From Selaginella moellendorffii (Eukaryota; Streptophyta; Lycopodiopsida; Selaginellales; Selaginellaceae), in assembly GCF_000143415.4 (NCBI RefSeq), contig NW_003314302.1, positions 1,202,032-1,266,031 on the forward strand: a stretch of DNA of 64,000 nucleotides, given 5' to 3'. Below the pieces are notes generated by a model, which saw only the letters and a list, made by a program, of their open reading frames with translations, was not told the origin of the DNA and ran no database searches. Below, piece after piece: positions 1-10,341 of this stretch (its first letter is position 1; each line of letters starts with the position of its first letter). The translations under genes and the position numbers were made by a program.

Positions 1-620
1 GTGGATGTTTTTGATATTGGTATTAGAGATGTATTGATGCAAGAAAGCCCGAGTGTGTTTAGTAAGCACTATCCCATTGCGTATATAAGCCATACATTAC
101 AACCAGGGTAGGTGAACTACTTCAAGACAGAGAAGGGCAAGGTGTAGTATTTTAGTCGTTTTGTGGATTATCTTTCTGATTGCACGGCACTGTTGTGAAC
201 ATTGCTGAAGTCATCAACGTCATCTTTCATCTAGTCTCTGGATATTGATGGTCATTCGTGGATCTAAAAGAGTTGTTGACCACTCTTCTAGTTTTAGCAT
301 ATCTTAACTACACTCAACCTTTTTATTTTGCATGTGGATGCTTTTTATAGTGGTCTTGGAGGTGTGTTGATGCATAAAAGCTTGAGTATGCTTGGTGAGT
401 GCCATCCCATTATGTATATAAGCCATACATTACAACCAGCGGAGGTGAACTACTCCAGAGAAGGAGTGTTTAGCAATAGTTTAGGGTTTTAAGAAACTTT
501 ATGCATATCTACATAGTTCTCGGACATTATTTGAAGATGTTCATGTTGCCATTACTTCATTATTGAAGTGAAAGAACTTGGTTGGTCGTACTTCTCGGTG
601 GACTTTGAAACTTCAAATAT
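1..620 (+). pseudogene. RNase H domain of element B, internally duplicated
   Basis: Translation of 1-110 gives an RNase H start (VDVFDIGIRDVLMQ... YISHTLQPG). Nearly the same peptide recurs at 331-445 (HVDAFYSGLGGVLMH... YISHTLQPAEVNYS). Only the second copy runs on into the expected domain end (FDIVHCLGSSMADVD, about 620-665). The catalytic Asp-x-Ala/Gly context is poorly kept. A tandem duplication of about 330 bp inside the RNase H is the simplest reading. The domain would degrade RNA of the RNA:DNA hybrid during reverse transcription; this copy is broken by stops. Confidence 0.7.
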
Positions 621-1196
621 ATGATTTTGATATTGTTCATTGTCTTGGGAGTTCTATGGCTGATGTTGATACCCTTTTTCGAACTCCTCCATTCTCCACT
701 CTCTTCTCATGTTTCTGACAAGCTTGATTTTCTAGCATCTATAGAGTTTTTAGATGAGGATTCTGTGTTGTCAGTGGTTGCCGTACTTGAAATTCAGTGT
801 CCACAAGGTGCAGAGCAAGATCTACTTTCTCTTGATGAAGTTTGCGAGGCTCAAAAGACTGAGCCGTGGATTCAAAGGCTTCGAGATGGGTTTGAGAATC
901 CTACATCACTTGCTGATGATTTGCCATTTTTATATTTATATTCTCAATATCACCTTGAAGACAGCCTTCTTTATTTTGTGGGGATGGATACTAATGATCC
1001 TTTACAGTTAGTGGTACTTTCCATATTTATTCCACAGTTTCTCCATGCCTACCATGATTCTCTTGTTCTAGGCGGGCATATAGGACATCGTTGTATGACC
1101 GAGAAGCTGCACAGGTCTTTTTTTGGCTGGAGATGCAACGTGATATTATCCGGTATATGTGTAATTGCGTTTGGTTCCAAGTTTGTAATACTCCCC

Positions 1197-1390
1197 TGTA
1201 AGCAACCAAAGAGAACGACTTGAGAGACGATCCATGGGGTTCAAATATAGAGGGAAAGGGCCCATGAACAAGAGTGCACCCCCTTTTCCAATTGGTTAAG
1301 GGTCTTGGGATATTTGGGGTTAAGTGTCCTTGGGTTTGAATAGTACTGGGCTGGGTGACCTCCCGGGAAGTCCAAACTCAGGAGCTTACA
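1197..1390 (+). repeat. Left terminal repeat of the TRIM
   Basis: A 194-bp terminal direct repeat starting TG and ending CA, followed after two bases by the primer-binding site. It holds a C-rich module near 1278-1301 (ccccttttccaattgg) that recurs in two other LTR types in the window. Confidence 0.93.
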
Positions 1391-1392
1391 TT

Positions 1393-1404
1393 TGGTATCA
1401 GAGC
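1393..1404 (+). promoter_or_regulatory. TRIM primer-binding site (initiator Met tRNA)
   Basis: TGGTATCAGAGC matches the classic plant retrotransposon primer site complementary to the 3' end of initiator methionine tRNA, and sits two bases after the LTR end. Confidence 0.9.
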
Positions 1405-1595
1405 GGTCTCAAGTCCGACTCTGTTGGTTGGCTAAGGGAATCACACCACATGTTGATTGACATCTGGCTGGTCCAGTTTGCTCCCGCTGGGCTCGACCCA
1501 AGGGGTAGGGTGTCAAGAGAGCGGGGCTCTCGGGAGAGCTGCGGCTCTCAGCTTCCGTTCACGAGGGCGTGAACTTGCAGGGAAGCGTGGTGGAT

Positions 1596-1789
1596 TGTAA
1601 GCAACCAAAGGGAACGACTTGAGAGACGATCCATGGGGTTCAAATATAGAGGGAAAGGGCCCATGAACAAGAGTGCACCCCCTTTTCCAATTGGTTAAGG
1701 GTCTTGGGATATTTGGGGTTAAGTGTCCTTGGGTTTGAATAGTACTGGGCTGGGTGACCTCCCGGGAAGTCCAAACTCAGGAGCTTACA
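1596..1789 (+). repeat. Right terminal repeat of the TRIM
   Basis: A 194-bp copy of the left repeat with only a few visible differences, followed by the tcccc target duplication. The close match suggests a fairly recent insertion compared with its host element. Confidence 0.93.
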
Positions 1790-2814
1790 TCCCCTTCGTA
1801 CCGCGAAAGGATGGTTCGAGTCAATTGCAGTTTCCTATCCATTTGAGTTAGTGGTGTTTGATCTTATGGGACCTTGTCCACGATCGACTGCTGGCAATGA
1901 ATATGTTATTATTGCTTCTGATTATTTGACTTGTTGGGTGGAAGTTGGTGCTCTTGCTAATGCCTCTGCAATTGCTGTTGGATATTTCCTCCTCAATTGA
2001 GTGGTGTTCCAACATTCTTGTTTGGAGCGGATTCTTTCGGATAATAGTCCCGTATTTATGGCTGAAGCATTTCATGTTTTGACGTCTCGGTTGAGGATAT
2101 GCCATGCTTTCACAAGTGCTTACCATCCACAGTTAGACGGTTTAGTGAAATGGCTCGTTCGGACATTCAAAGGAATGATCACGAAGTATATGAACTTTTA
2201 GCATTTGGATTTAAATGGTTATTTGCCGTCTCTTCGGTATGCATATGTCATAAGGGTGCAAAGTTCTGTTGGTGCTTCACCATATAAACTTCTATATAGT
2301 CATAATCTAATATTACCAATGAAGCTGGGTTTACCTTCGCAATTACCACGAACTGCCGATACTAGGTTGTGGGATCAGTATTTGATGAGCACTCTTCCAC
2401 ATGTTCGAGCAGAGTCTATTAAACACTTAGGCCGCGTACAAGTGGGACAACAATGGCGCTATAGCTCCCATCATCGTCCACCTACAGAGTACAAAGTGGA
2501 TAATTTGGTGTTAGTCTATTTTCCCTATCTTACAGTATATGGTTTATCTAAAGGGCTCTTTGCTCAATGGAAAGGACCGTATCGGGTATTGCGGCAAGTT
2601 GGACCAAAAGTTTATGAGGTTTAACATGATATCCAACAGGCTAATCCTCTAGAAATTGTGCATATGCAGTGGTTGAAACACTTCATATAAAGGGATCAGA
2701 AACAACCGATACCACCTATAGATCCACTGAGCCTCCTTTTGACGTTCCTCCAAATCCCAGCCCATCTACAAGAGAACTTTGATAGTCTTCCATTATTCCA
2801 AGAGGAGGGGATGA

Positions 2815-2940
2815 TGTGAGGTCCAAGTGTACGGCTATGATGCTGTATATTAATATTAGCGTAGTGGAATTTTGGTAGCCGTCAGATTGGTTTCAATTTG
2901 GACCACTCACTTCTCTATATAAGCTAAGGTTTTTGGGCTA
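2815..2940 (+). repeat. LTR fragment of element B
   Basis: It starts TGTGAG directly after the polypurine tract aagaggaggggatga. A diverged copy in opposite orientation lies at about 50727-50836. The right end is uncertain because it runs into AT-rich lectin-locus sequence. Confidence 0.6.
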
Positions 2941-3027
2941 ATTGATATGCACATTTTTTGTATTCCCTTTCCATATTTCATGCACTCATACAGAATAAAA
3001 TCATTTAAAATGAATTTTTTCAATGGA

Positions 3028-3420
3028 TTAGCTATGTTAAGAAAAGTAAAATTTGAAGATAGAAGAATTATAATCAAACTTAGAAATTTGATATGGTTTT
3101 CAAATTTTATTATTTCTATTTTAAAGTGTATTTATATAAAATTTATATTATATAATAAAATATATAAATCAGATATAAATCTTTTATTTCAGAGGAAAAG
3201 TTCAAGTTCTTTTCTTTATGTCTAATTTAGGAGAAATATTTAATATTTATATTTTAATGGATGATAACTTCAAAGTTATTTAGAAAAACTATATAACATA
3301 AATTTATGCTAAAAAAATTTTAAAATAACATATTTATAAATTTTTTTCTTTTCTGTTAAGACAAATAATAAATTAAAATTTATCTTAAAACATAGTTTTA
3401 TAATATTTTGTGTAAATATA
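3028..3420 (-). pseudogene. Remnant of the 5' end and upstream flank of a lectin gene copy
   Basis: Bases 3028-3180 match 50575-50725, which covers the signal-peptide end of the lectin ORF and its upstream flank. Bases 3230-3420 match sequence further upstream of it (about 50850-50960). The rest of the lectin is missing. This is a third, truncated trace of the lectin locus next to the element B LTR, implying more than one duplication of this locus. Confidence 0.55.
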
Positions 3421-3848
3421 TTTATAATTTATAGAAAATTTAAACACCAAGTAATTTTAATCTTTTTTTTATAATTTATATGAAGTTTGATTGGTTTAAA
3501 TCCATGTAACTAGTCATATCATTATGATTTTATCCATTTATATTTTTAATTTAAATGATTTCTTGTGATTATACACTTAGTCAGCACTTGCAACCATGAC
3601 TAGTTTATTCTTGAAAGAAGAGAAGATTAGAACTATTAAAATATTAAATAATAAAAAAGAAAAAATGAATTTATGTTGGATACCTTTAAATACTCTTTTT
3701 TTTTGTTAAAAAGTCCATAACACATATTTTTAGCCCTAAAAGTTGACAGTAAGAAATTCGACTTTAGGGTTTTATAATAAAATATTAAAGCAGAATATTC
3801 TACCTGACCGTTGACTTATATAAAGCTTTGCCGTAACAAATGCATTTC
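3421..3848. other. AT-rich spacer, no gene seen
   Basis: Very AT-rich sequence with stops in all frames. A TATA-like stretch (ttatataaag, about 3817) lies before the next ORF-like segment, but no plus-strand gene could be tied to it. Confidence 0.5.
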
Positions 3849-4275
3849 CTAAGTGTCCACAAAGAGGCGTTCGTAGTGAAGCAGTAAAGTTTGAGATTGT
3901 ATAAGAAATTCAAAAGAATGATTCACATAAATACTTTGCCATGATGGAGAAGGCCAAGAGAAGCTCTTCAGGATGGTGTGCACCGATCCAATATCACTGA
4001 TTGTGATCTTCGCCCCAAGGACTTGGGCAAGACCATGATCTGCGAGAGCTCTGTGATATTGTTCCTGTTTTCCTGATGAACCTGACAACATTCCTCTGCT
4101 CACCGTATGGATTTGTTTTAGAGATGCAGGATCAGGAGACCTGGTGCTGTGAGGACAAGGAAAGTGTGAGGATTTCAGAGAGGCAACTGTAGCTTGTTTC
4201 ATTCTTCTGCAAGTTTGTCCAGAAGAAACATCATCGATCAGGCAGATGGGAGAAGCATTATTAGACAGATCTCAC
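3849..4275 (-). CDS. Hypothetical ORF, unrecognised
   Basis: An ORF of 117 codons from the ATG at 4202, with its frame open upstream to about 4275. Codon and amino-acid make-up (Ser, His, Gln and Pro rich) look more protein-like than the AT-rich surroundings. I recognise no domain. It lies just upstream of the G6PDH pseudogene on the opposite strand. It may be an exon of a lost gene or chance. Confidence 0.22.
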
Positions 4276-4344
4276 TTTGTGTGGCTGATGAAAGAGCAGC
4301 ACCTCTCTCGCATGGTCTTTTGTTCATCTGATAGCTATTTCCGG

Positions 4345-4640
4345 AAGTAAGATGAGTGGAAGCTCCAGTACTGTATCTTGGGTTTGGGACGCTGCAGCCA
4401 AGGAGTTCTCCCAGAATCACTGGAGGCCATGGAACCTTGGGAGAGGGAGACCAATGTCTTGACGATCTCCTAGCCAGATTGCTCAATTGGCTGTGGAGTG
4501 CCAGGTGGTTGATGCTGTTGACGTTTTGGAAAGCTCCAAACCACAACGAGAGGAACCTAGTTAGTGAAGAATGGATTCGTAGCTCTGTCGAAAGTTGATA
4601 TACAGGTTTATAATTGAAATTTATTAATATTATAAGGATT
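4345..4640 (+). pseudogene. Unidentified gene fragment X, with a decayed copy at 39596-39910
   Basis: Bases 4385-4640 are plainly related to 39596-39910 (shared stretches such as ccagattgctcaattggct and gttttggaaagc). Because the same unit occurs twice, it is probably part of a gene that was duplicated or captured. One plus frame starts ATG near 4351 and reads MSGSSSTVSWVWDAAAKEF before a stop. I do not recognise the family. It lies immediately upstream of the G6PDH pseudogene. Confidence 0.4.
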
Positions 4641-4691
4641 TAGGAAATGTAATAATCATATCTGAAAATTAGGTCAAGCTGTATTGCGTAG

Positions 4692-6640
4692 GAAAGGCGC
4701 GCATTCTTTGCGACCAATGGCGTCGCTGCTACCACAGGCGCTTCTCATTCGACTGTTAGCATCACACTTGTCGGGGAGTCCGGTGATCTTGCAAAGAAGA
4801 AGATATTTCCAGTCCTCTTTGCATTGTTCTACGAGGGCCATCTTCCCCAGGTAAGAACGAATCCATCTTTTTTACTTTCACAAGGCTTTGTGGCTACGCC
4901 AGGAGCAAGATGACCGAAGAGTTGCCATTGAAATCAGTGGCAATCTAACTTGCCGGACCGATAGAAGGTTTGCGTGAAGTGTTTATCTAAAACGACTTGT
5001 TTTTTTTTCTTTCCTACAGTGAAAACTGTGGAGACAAGATGGAGGAATTCTTGAAACGCTGCTTCTATCACCCTGGCCAGTACGACTGGCTTGAGAATTT
5101 CGCTCAACTACATGAAAAGCTCAAAGGCCACGAGGTATCTAGTTTTTTCGTGCTGTTACAACTTACCAGGATTACAACTTATTCTCTGTTTTCTTTTTCT
5201 TTGCTGCAGCAAGGAAGAATTGCACACCGCTTGTTCTACTTATCAGTTCCTCCCAATGTCTTCGTGGCCGCAGCAAAGTGTGGCAGTCTTGCTGCCTCAT
5301 CGTCAACAGGATCGACTCGTGTGATTGTGGAGAAGCCATGATTCGGAATCTAGCGCACAGCTAACAAGTGGACTTAAGCAGTACTTGAATGAAGATCAAA
5401 TATATCGTAAGAAGGTATTTCTCTTACTTGGCTTGATAGTCTCTTCTTTTTTCGTACAGCATCGATCACTATCTTGGAAAGGAACTTGTTGAAAATCTCT
5501 CGGTTCTCCGGTTCTCCAATCTGGTGTTTGAACCTCTGTGGTCGAGAAAATACATTCGAAACGTGCAGATTGTTTTCGCTGAGGACTTTGGTACCGAAGG
5601 ACGAGGAGGGTGTGTAGGCTTCACACATCTTTTCTGTTTGTAAAACGACTTAACATTTCTTCCAGGTACTTTGATCGCTACGGCATCATTCGAGACATCA
5701 TGCAAAACCACTTACTCCAGATTGTAGCCCTGTTTGCAATGGAGCCTCCAGTAAGCTTAGATGCGGAAGACGTGAGAAACGAAAAAGTAAGCTAAACTTT
5801 TGCCTCGGTATGAAGAGATTTTACTCGTTTTCTCCAGGTAAAAGTTGTAAGGTCTATGAGGCCTCTAAGTATCGAAGATACTGCTGTTGGTCAGTACAAA
5901 GGTTACTCCAAAGACGGTGTGAGATTCCCCGGCTACACAGACGATTCCACCGTGCCCAAGAACAGAATCACTCCGACATTTGCAGCGGCAGCTCTCTTCA
6001 TAGACAATGCTCGTTGGGATGGCATGCCATTTCTTATGAAAGCCGGAAAAGCTTTGCAAACCAGACGGTACGTAAAATTGCTGCATTCTGGATTCCGCAA
6101 AGTTTCATATTTTGTTTCGTGTGTGGTTCACAGGACCGAGATTCGAGTTCAGTTTAGACACGTCCCTGGAAATCTTTTCAAGTGGAACCTCGGTATTCTT
6201 TTCAAGCGGAATTCGGTACGGAATTAGACAAAGCCACAAATGAGCGAGTGATTCGAGTCCAGCCAGACGAAGCCATTTATCTCAAGATCAACAACAAAGT
6301 CCCAGGGCTGGGAATGAGACTCGATCGAAGCACTCTGGACCTCCTCTACGCAGACAGGTAGAACGAGCTAACAGTTTATTCTTTTTTACGAGCTAAAGTT
6401 CCTATGTAACAGATACTCGAAAGAAATCCCTGATGCTTACGAGCGATTGCTGCTGGATGCCATCGCTGGAGAGCGCCGTCTCTTCGTCAGGAGCAATGAA
6501 CTGGACGCGGCGTGGAAGATTTTCACTCCTCTTCTCAAAGATCTCGAGAGAAAGAAGACGGCGCCCGAGTTATACCCGTACGGAAGCCGGGGTCCCGTGG
6601 GAGCTCACTATCTCGCGACCAAGCACAACGTGAAGTGTAG
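4692..6640 (+). pseudogene. G6PD: Glucose-6-phosphate 1-dehydrogenase, plastid-type, multi-exon pseudogene
   Basis: Exons read from splice sites and homology: 4692-4850, about 4885-4967, 5020-5134, 5210-5406, 5460-5609, 5666-5786, 5838-6067, 6134-6357 and 6413-6640. Most introns are 51-75 bp GT-AG. The NADP-binding motif is [10 protein letters not shown], where families usually have GASGDLA. The active-site motif RIDHYLGKE is intact, and the conserved tail ends [18 protein letters not shown]. The enzyme makes 6-phosphogluconolactone and NADPH; the sequence type ([15 protein letters not shown]) fits the plastid class. Disabling changes: a 1-nt deletion in exon 2 (about 4924), an 8-nt deletion in exon 4 (about 5339) that removes the FGR codons and creates a stop, an apparently lost base at the exon 4 donor, and in exon 8 a 24-bp duplication with a 1-nt loss (about 6175-6225). 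No transit peptide or start is visible. Confidence 0.9.
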
Positions 6641-7490
6641 AAAAGCGCTAATTTTGAAATATTCAAATTTGGAGATCCAACGTGGATGCAATGTAAAGAC
6701 CACTTCCCAGACCAGCGCGGCCGTTTGGCAATGGCGATCAATGCTAGGGCAGGGGGAGCTTTGATTGGAAGTTCGCTTGGAGAATTTTGCTTGCCATGGC
6801 ATTAGATTAGTCAGAGGAAAGGTTGTTTCTTCGAAAGAGAGGCGAATGATACAGATGCTGACGAGATTGAAGAGCATGGTTTGGGACTTTGGTAATTATC
6901 CTCAAAGATTCACAGAGGTTTTGGGGTCTGGATAGTGAACATTGTACATTAGTGGAATATAGTGGAGTTAGTGGATATTCAATGGATTTCCCACAGGTTT
7001 TTACACAAGAGGTTAGTGACTGTTGTAGAAGTCAAGAAGTTGTTTCAGGATTTGCTGACCAAGGTATAAAGTTCAGAAGTGTATGTGTTTGATGTCTTGA
7101 TAAGTCCTCTTGCTAAAAATTTCTTGAATTGGTCAAATGAAGATGTAATGAAATAAATAAAGCTTTATTGCAGAAGTAATACTATAAATAAAGATGTTTT
7201 GATCATGAATTTAAGGCATAATTTAAATTTTATTATGATGGTTTTCTTGATGGTAAGAATAAGTGGAAATTTCTCTCAGCAAATATAAATTTTTTTCTAA
7301 CACACTTCCCAAACTTGAATTTATCTATGGAACTTTGCTAATATCTTGTTTTAGTTGTTTTCTCCCACATTAATAATGACATATATAAAAGTTAGTACTG
7401 AAGAACAAAAGCCACTCTAAAGTTTTGGATTGCCACTATTAACAGTGTTATTATTTATATAACTGGCACTTGACTATTAGCATATGTTAA
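6641..7490. other. Downstream flank of the G6PDH pseudogene
   Basis: No gene seen. It holds AATAAA-type polyadenylation-like sites near 7150-7165. The whole stretch is matched by 48690-49585 in the second segment copy, which carries about 100 extra bases near 49190-49290. Confidence 0.6.
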
Positions 7491-7496
7491 TGTTCA

Positions 7497-7560
7497 GGTA
7501 ATCTTACAAAGAAGAAGACATTGTTCTATGAGGGACATCTTCCTCAAGTAAGAAAGAATG
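7497..7560 (+). pseudogene. Remnant of a second G6PDH exon 1
   Basis: The sequence matches the exon 1 end of the G6PDH pseudogene (LTKKKT joined to LFYEGHLPQ) and keeps the following donor gtaag-like bases, but lacks the middle codons (IFPVLFA). The same deleted form is at 49590-49660. A tandem G6PDH copy therefore stood downstream of the first one before the segment duplicated. Confidence 0.7.
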
Positions 7561-7699
7561 CATTTTATTCTACTCACATGGTTTATATACACTAATTAGA
7601 ACTTTTCTCAAAAGTAAAATATTTAAAATTTCAAATTATATATAAATACAAGTACATGTTATAGATAATTTTCAGAAATTCATTGTATGCATAATTTAT

Positions 7700-8530
7700 T
7701 ATTAGCAGTATTTGTTGCTCATAAAGGATCATTAAGAAATGTTGCTAAAGAGATTACTAAATCACAATCATTTTAATTGTTAAATATGAAGGTACATGAT
7801 ACTGATCTTTACAATATTTTCTTGTTGAATATACTAATTCTTTATTATTTTTTAAAAATAAATTAGCTTTATTTTCTAAAATTAAAATACAGTTAAATAT
7901 ATATATATTTTACTATAGGCCTAACTCGCAAAATTTCTAATTTTTTTAAAAATAAAATTACATGACAAGACAAAGTCAAATAGAGTATAACCTCAAGAGT
8001 TTGGAGAAATTAAAAAATCTCAGAATAAAAATCTGAACCATGATATAAATTACTATTAGTAAAATAGGTATTACCTAAATTTTTCAATGTAGTATACTTT
8101 TTATAACTGAAATATAATGAATTAGAATTAGAATTAGAAATTAAGGGTTTCATTCTTGAAATAGCTAGATAACTTTTTTTTAAATAATTAATTTTTTTTG
8201 AAGAATATTTTCTAGCCCATATATAATATTCTTTTCTTTGATATCTTGTGTAGATCTAGAACATATATCTTCACATTTAACAATTATTTCAATATTTCCT
8301 GGTGAAGTCAAGATAATTTTTGAATTTGAATAAGTTGCAGGATAAAATTATTTTAAATTAATTTTTTCAATTAATTTCCATATAAGTAGAATAATTTATC
8401 TCATGTCTTCTGGTTGTAAAAGATGAAGTTGTTAAAGATTTAGGCTTAGCAGTATTAAGGAAAGATAAATTTAAAGACAGAAGAATTATAATTAAACTTA
8501 AAAGTTTGACATCATTCTGAAATCTGTATA
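7700..8530 (-). pseudogene. Bulb-type (mannose-binding) lectin, decayed copy
   Basis: It aligns by eye along its length to the uninterrupted lectin ORF at 49781-50653. Several deletions (for example near 8130-8170) and scattered substitutions leave no ORF over about 60 codons. The signal-peptide end is near 8520. It lies in copy 1 of the segmental duplication. Confidence 0.7.
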
Positions 8531-8599
8531 AATACTTTTTGTTATATAATAAAATTTATATAAATCAACGATTATTATTTATATTTTAATGGATGAAAA

Positions 8600-9352
8600 C
8601 TTCCAAAGTTATTTAGCAATAGTCCATACACATAAACATATGATCAAATAGATCAATAAAATATTAATAAATTTTTTCTCTGTATTATTACGAGAAAAAA
8701 AAAATTTAGCTTAAATTTTTATTTGCTTAAGAAAACATATAGAGGGTCTGGAGTGGTAATGGTTATACCTAGAATATACTTGGATATTCTACAATATTCT
8801 AAAATCTAGTGATTGTTATTCATTTAACTTAATCTTGTATTAATAATTTATAAACTATTTTAAACACTTTCTAATATATTCTAGTTTCTTCTACTATCTA
8901 ATAGAGCATTGGCAGGCCTCAGTCATCTACTATGATAACTTGCACAACAGCCACCACAAGGTAATTGCTGTGCAAGCTAAGCTCCTATAGAGAGTTGGTG
9001 CTAGTGGGGGCTTAATTTGAGGAGTTGGCTCGAGCCATTTAAGTCAATCACTGTCTCTTTGATTCACTTGCCTACTGACAGAAGTGTAGGGGCAAGCCAC
9101 TTTGTTGGCTTCCATCTAACAAACTCTCAAATACAATCATTAGAAGAACACCTAAGCCAATTGACCAAATGATATAGTTTTCAATATTGTAACTTCAAAA
9201 CTTTTGCTCATTGCTAATAATCTAGGGATAAAAAAGGGCATAATAATATTCTAATAAAGAAACATAGAACATCATAAGTAATCCCATGAATGGTGGAAAA
9301 TTGAGTTACCATAAAGGTGTAAAGAAAAAACTCAATATAAATAACTAAAGAG
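8600..9352. other. Flank of the decayed lectin, no gene seen
   Basis: Matches 50860-51622 of the second segment copy. No ORF with recognisable content. The last about 25 bases resemble the start of the TRIM terminal repeat. Confidence 0.5.
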
Positions 9353-10341
9353 TGTAATCTATAATTTTTTCCTTTCCAATTTGAGAACTTACTTGGTCTA
9401 TTTAACCAGCTTTGCTTTGGCTTCAATTAAGTTCCCTTGCGAAGGTTTCCACTTATGTATTAACTTCTATTTGGTCTTACTTGGATCTAACTACTCACTA
9501 CATGAACAATGAAGTGTTATCCATCTATGTATAGATTTTTAAATTCCCTTCCAATCCTTTTTCCCAAGTTAGGCTAGACTTAAGGTTTGGATACACTACC
9601 TATAGGCACAAGTAGCCAAATATATCAAGCCTCCAAGTTCTTAACATTTTTTAATACAACAAAACTTGATTATACGACATTTTAAATCCCAAGCTTTAAA
9701 TGCATCTTTTACTTCGAGACCCTAGCGGGAAACACCGTGGCCTAATAGCTTAATATGGGTACCTTTACTCCCCCACTCTTGTCCTAAAGGGAAGGCATAA
9801 GCCTCTAAGAAGGAGCGAGGACCAATAAGCTATATAATACTTAAGTGGGCCACCACTCTAGATGAGGTAAGAGCATTGTAGTAGATTTCCTTTCTAAGAG
9901 TGGGAGCTATTGTTAAGCATTTTCTTGTGTGGCCTCTTTGGCACCTCCCAAGTCTATGCTCACTCCCATTTAAGGCTACTAACCCCTAATCCCAACCCCA
10001 ATTCGGTTTGGAAGAACCATTGAAGCATTCCTTCAAAATTGGGTCTTGGACCTTATTATCCCTATTATACTTTTGAAAAGCCCTACTACCCCTTGCCCCC
10101 ACCCCCCATAGAGACGATTGCTTTGGGCTTTCACCCCATAACTTGTATTAGTATTTGGACTTGGTTTCAGACTCGATCTTGGACTTGGTCTTCAACTCGA
10201 TCTCAAACTCAATCTTGGACCCAATTTTGGATCTCAGACTCGGTCTTGAACTCAATCTTAGACTCAATTTCAAATTTGGCCTCATTTGATGAGCTCTTTA
10301 TCATTTCAACTTAAGACACCTTAAAGAGTTGGTTCCATACA
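9353..10341 (-). repeat. 3' LTR of a decayed chromovirus (A'), minus strand
   Basis: Reverse-complement match to the A LTRs (22313-23470 and 28703-29834), starting TGTAAT in plus orientation and ending ccataca. It includes the decayed hexamer array (10150-10283) and the shared module with pyrimidine-rich ctttgggctttcacccc. The polypurine tract of a minus-strand element adjoins it (10342-10357). Many C-to-T and G-to-A differences show age. Confidence 0.85.

Larger units (their letters stand above)
1197..1789 (+). mobile_element. TRIM (terminal-repeat retrotransposon in miniature), complete
   Basis: Two near-identical direct repeats of 194 bp (1197-1390 and 1596-1789) begin TGTAAGC and end GCTTACA. 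They bound a 205-bp internal region with no coding capacity. A plant initiator-Met primer site lies directly inside the left repeat (TGGTATCAGAGC, 1393-1404), and a purine-rich stretch (about 1578-1594) precedes the right repeat. The insertion is flanked by a perfect 5-bp duplication, tcccc, at 1192-1196 and 1790-1794. All the hallmarks of a TRIM are present. It landed in the integrase of element B. Decayed relatives lie at 51623-52125 and 52322-52485. Confidence 0.95.
621..2623 (+). pseudogene. Integrase of element B, split by a TRIM insertion
   Basis: The segment at 621-1196 carries the H2C2-type zinc-binding region (LHAYHDSLVLGGHIGHR). It stops at a point where the sequence resumes after the TRIM at 1790, with the core (FDLMGPCPRSTAGNEYVII, then SDNSPVF and AYHPQLDG) and a C-terminal part ending YRVLRQVGPKVYEV at 2623. 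Parts of the D,D-35-E core are recognisable (FDL, LSDNSP). A stop near 2000 and a frame change near 2200 show it was decaying apart from the TRIM. It would have inserted the cDNA into chromosomes; it is non-functional here. Confidence 0.8.
1..2814 (+). mobile_element. Ty3/gypsy retrotransposon remnant, element B (RNase H to integrase)
   Basis: This is the 3' half of a Ty3/gypsy LTR retrotransposon entering from the left edge. In order it shows RNase H-like sequence (1-620), the integrase zinc-finger region (about 900-1196), the integrase core and C-terminal part (1790-2623), and a purine-rich tract (about 2800-2812) just before an LTR start at 2815. Stops and frameshifts are common and no long intact pol ORF remains. 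A complete TRIM element at 1197-1789 interrupts the integrase. The element is old and cannot be autonomous. Gag, protease and most of RT lie outside the window or are lost. Confidence 0.85.
6290..9352 (+). repeat. Segmental duplication copy 1 (G6PDH 3' end to lectin flank)
   Basis: This block matches 48290-51622 in the same orientation and order: G6PDH exon 8 end and exon 9, 3' flank, a short G6PDH exon 1 remnant, a minus-strand lectin copy, its upstream flank, and the start of an old TRIM repeat. Copy 1 lacks the LTR insertion of copy 2 (50727-50836), and its lectin is decayed. The A' element at 9353 cut into the TRIM-like end, so that insertion came after the duplication. Confidence 0.85.

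Noticed and set aside
1324-1572. ORF of 82 codons within the TRIM
   Set aside because: It spans the LTR end, primer site and internal region; TRIMs are non-coding and the peptide resembles nothing known.
2947-3225. ORF of 92 codons after the element B LTR
   Set aside because: It reads the opposite strand of a truncated lectin-locus copy and is AT-rich low-complexity translation.
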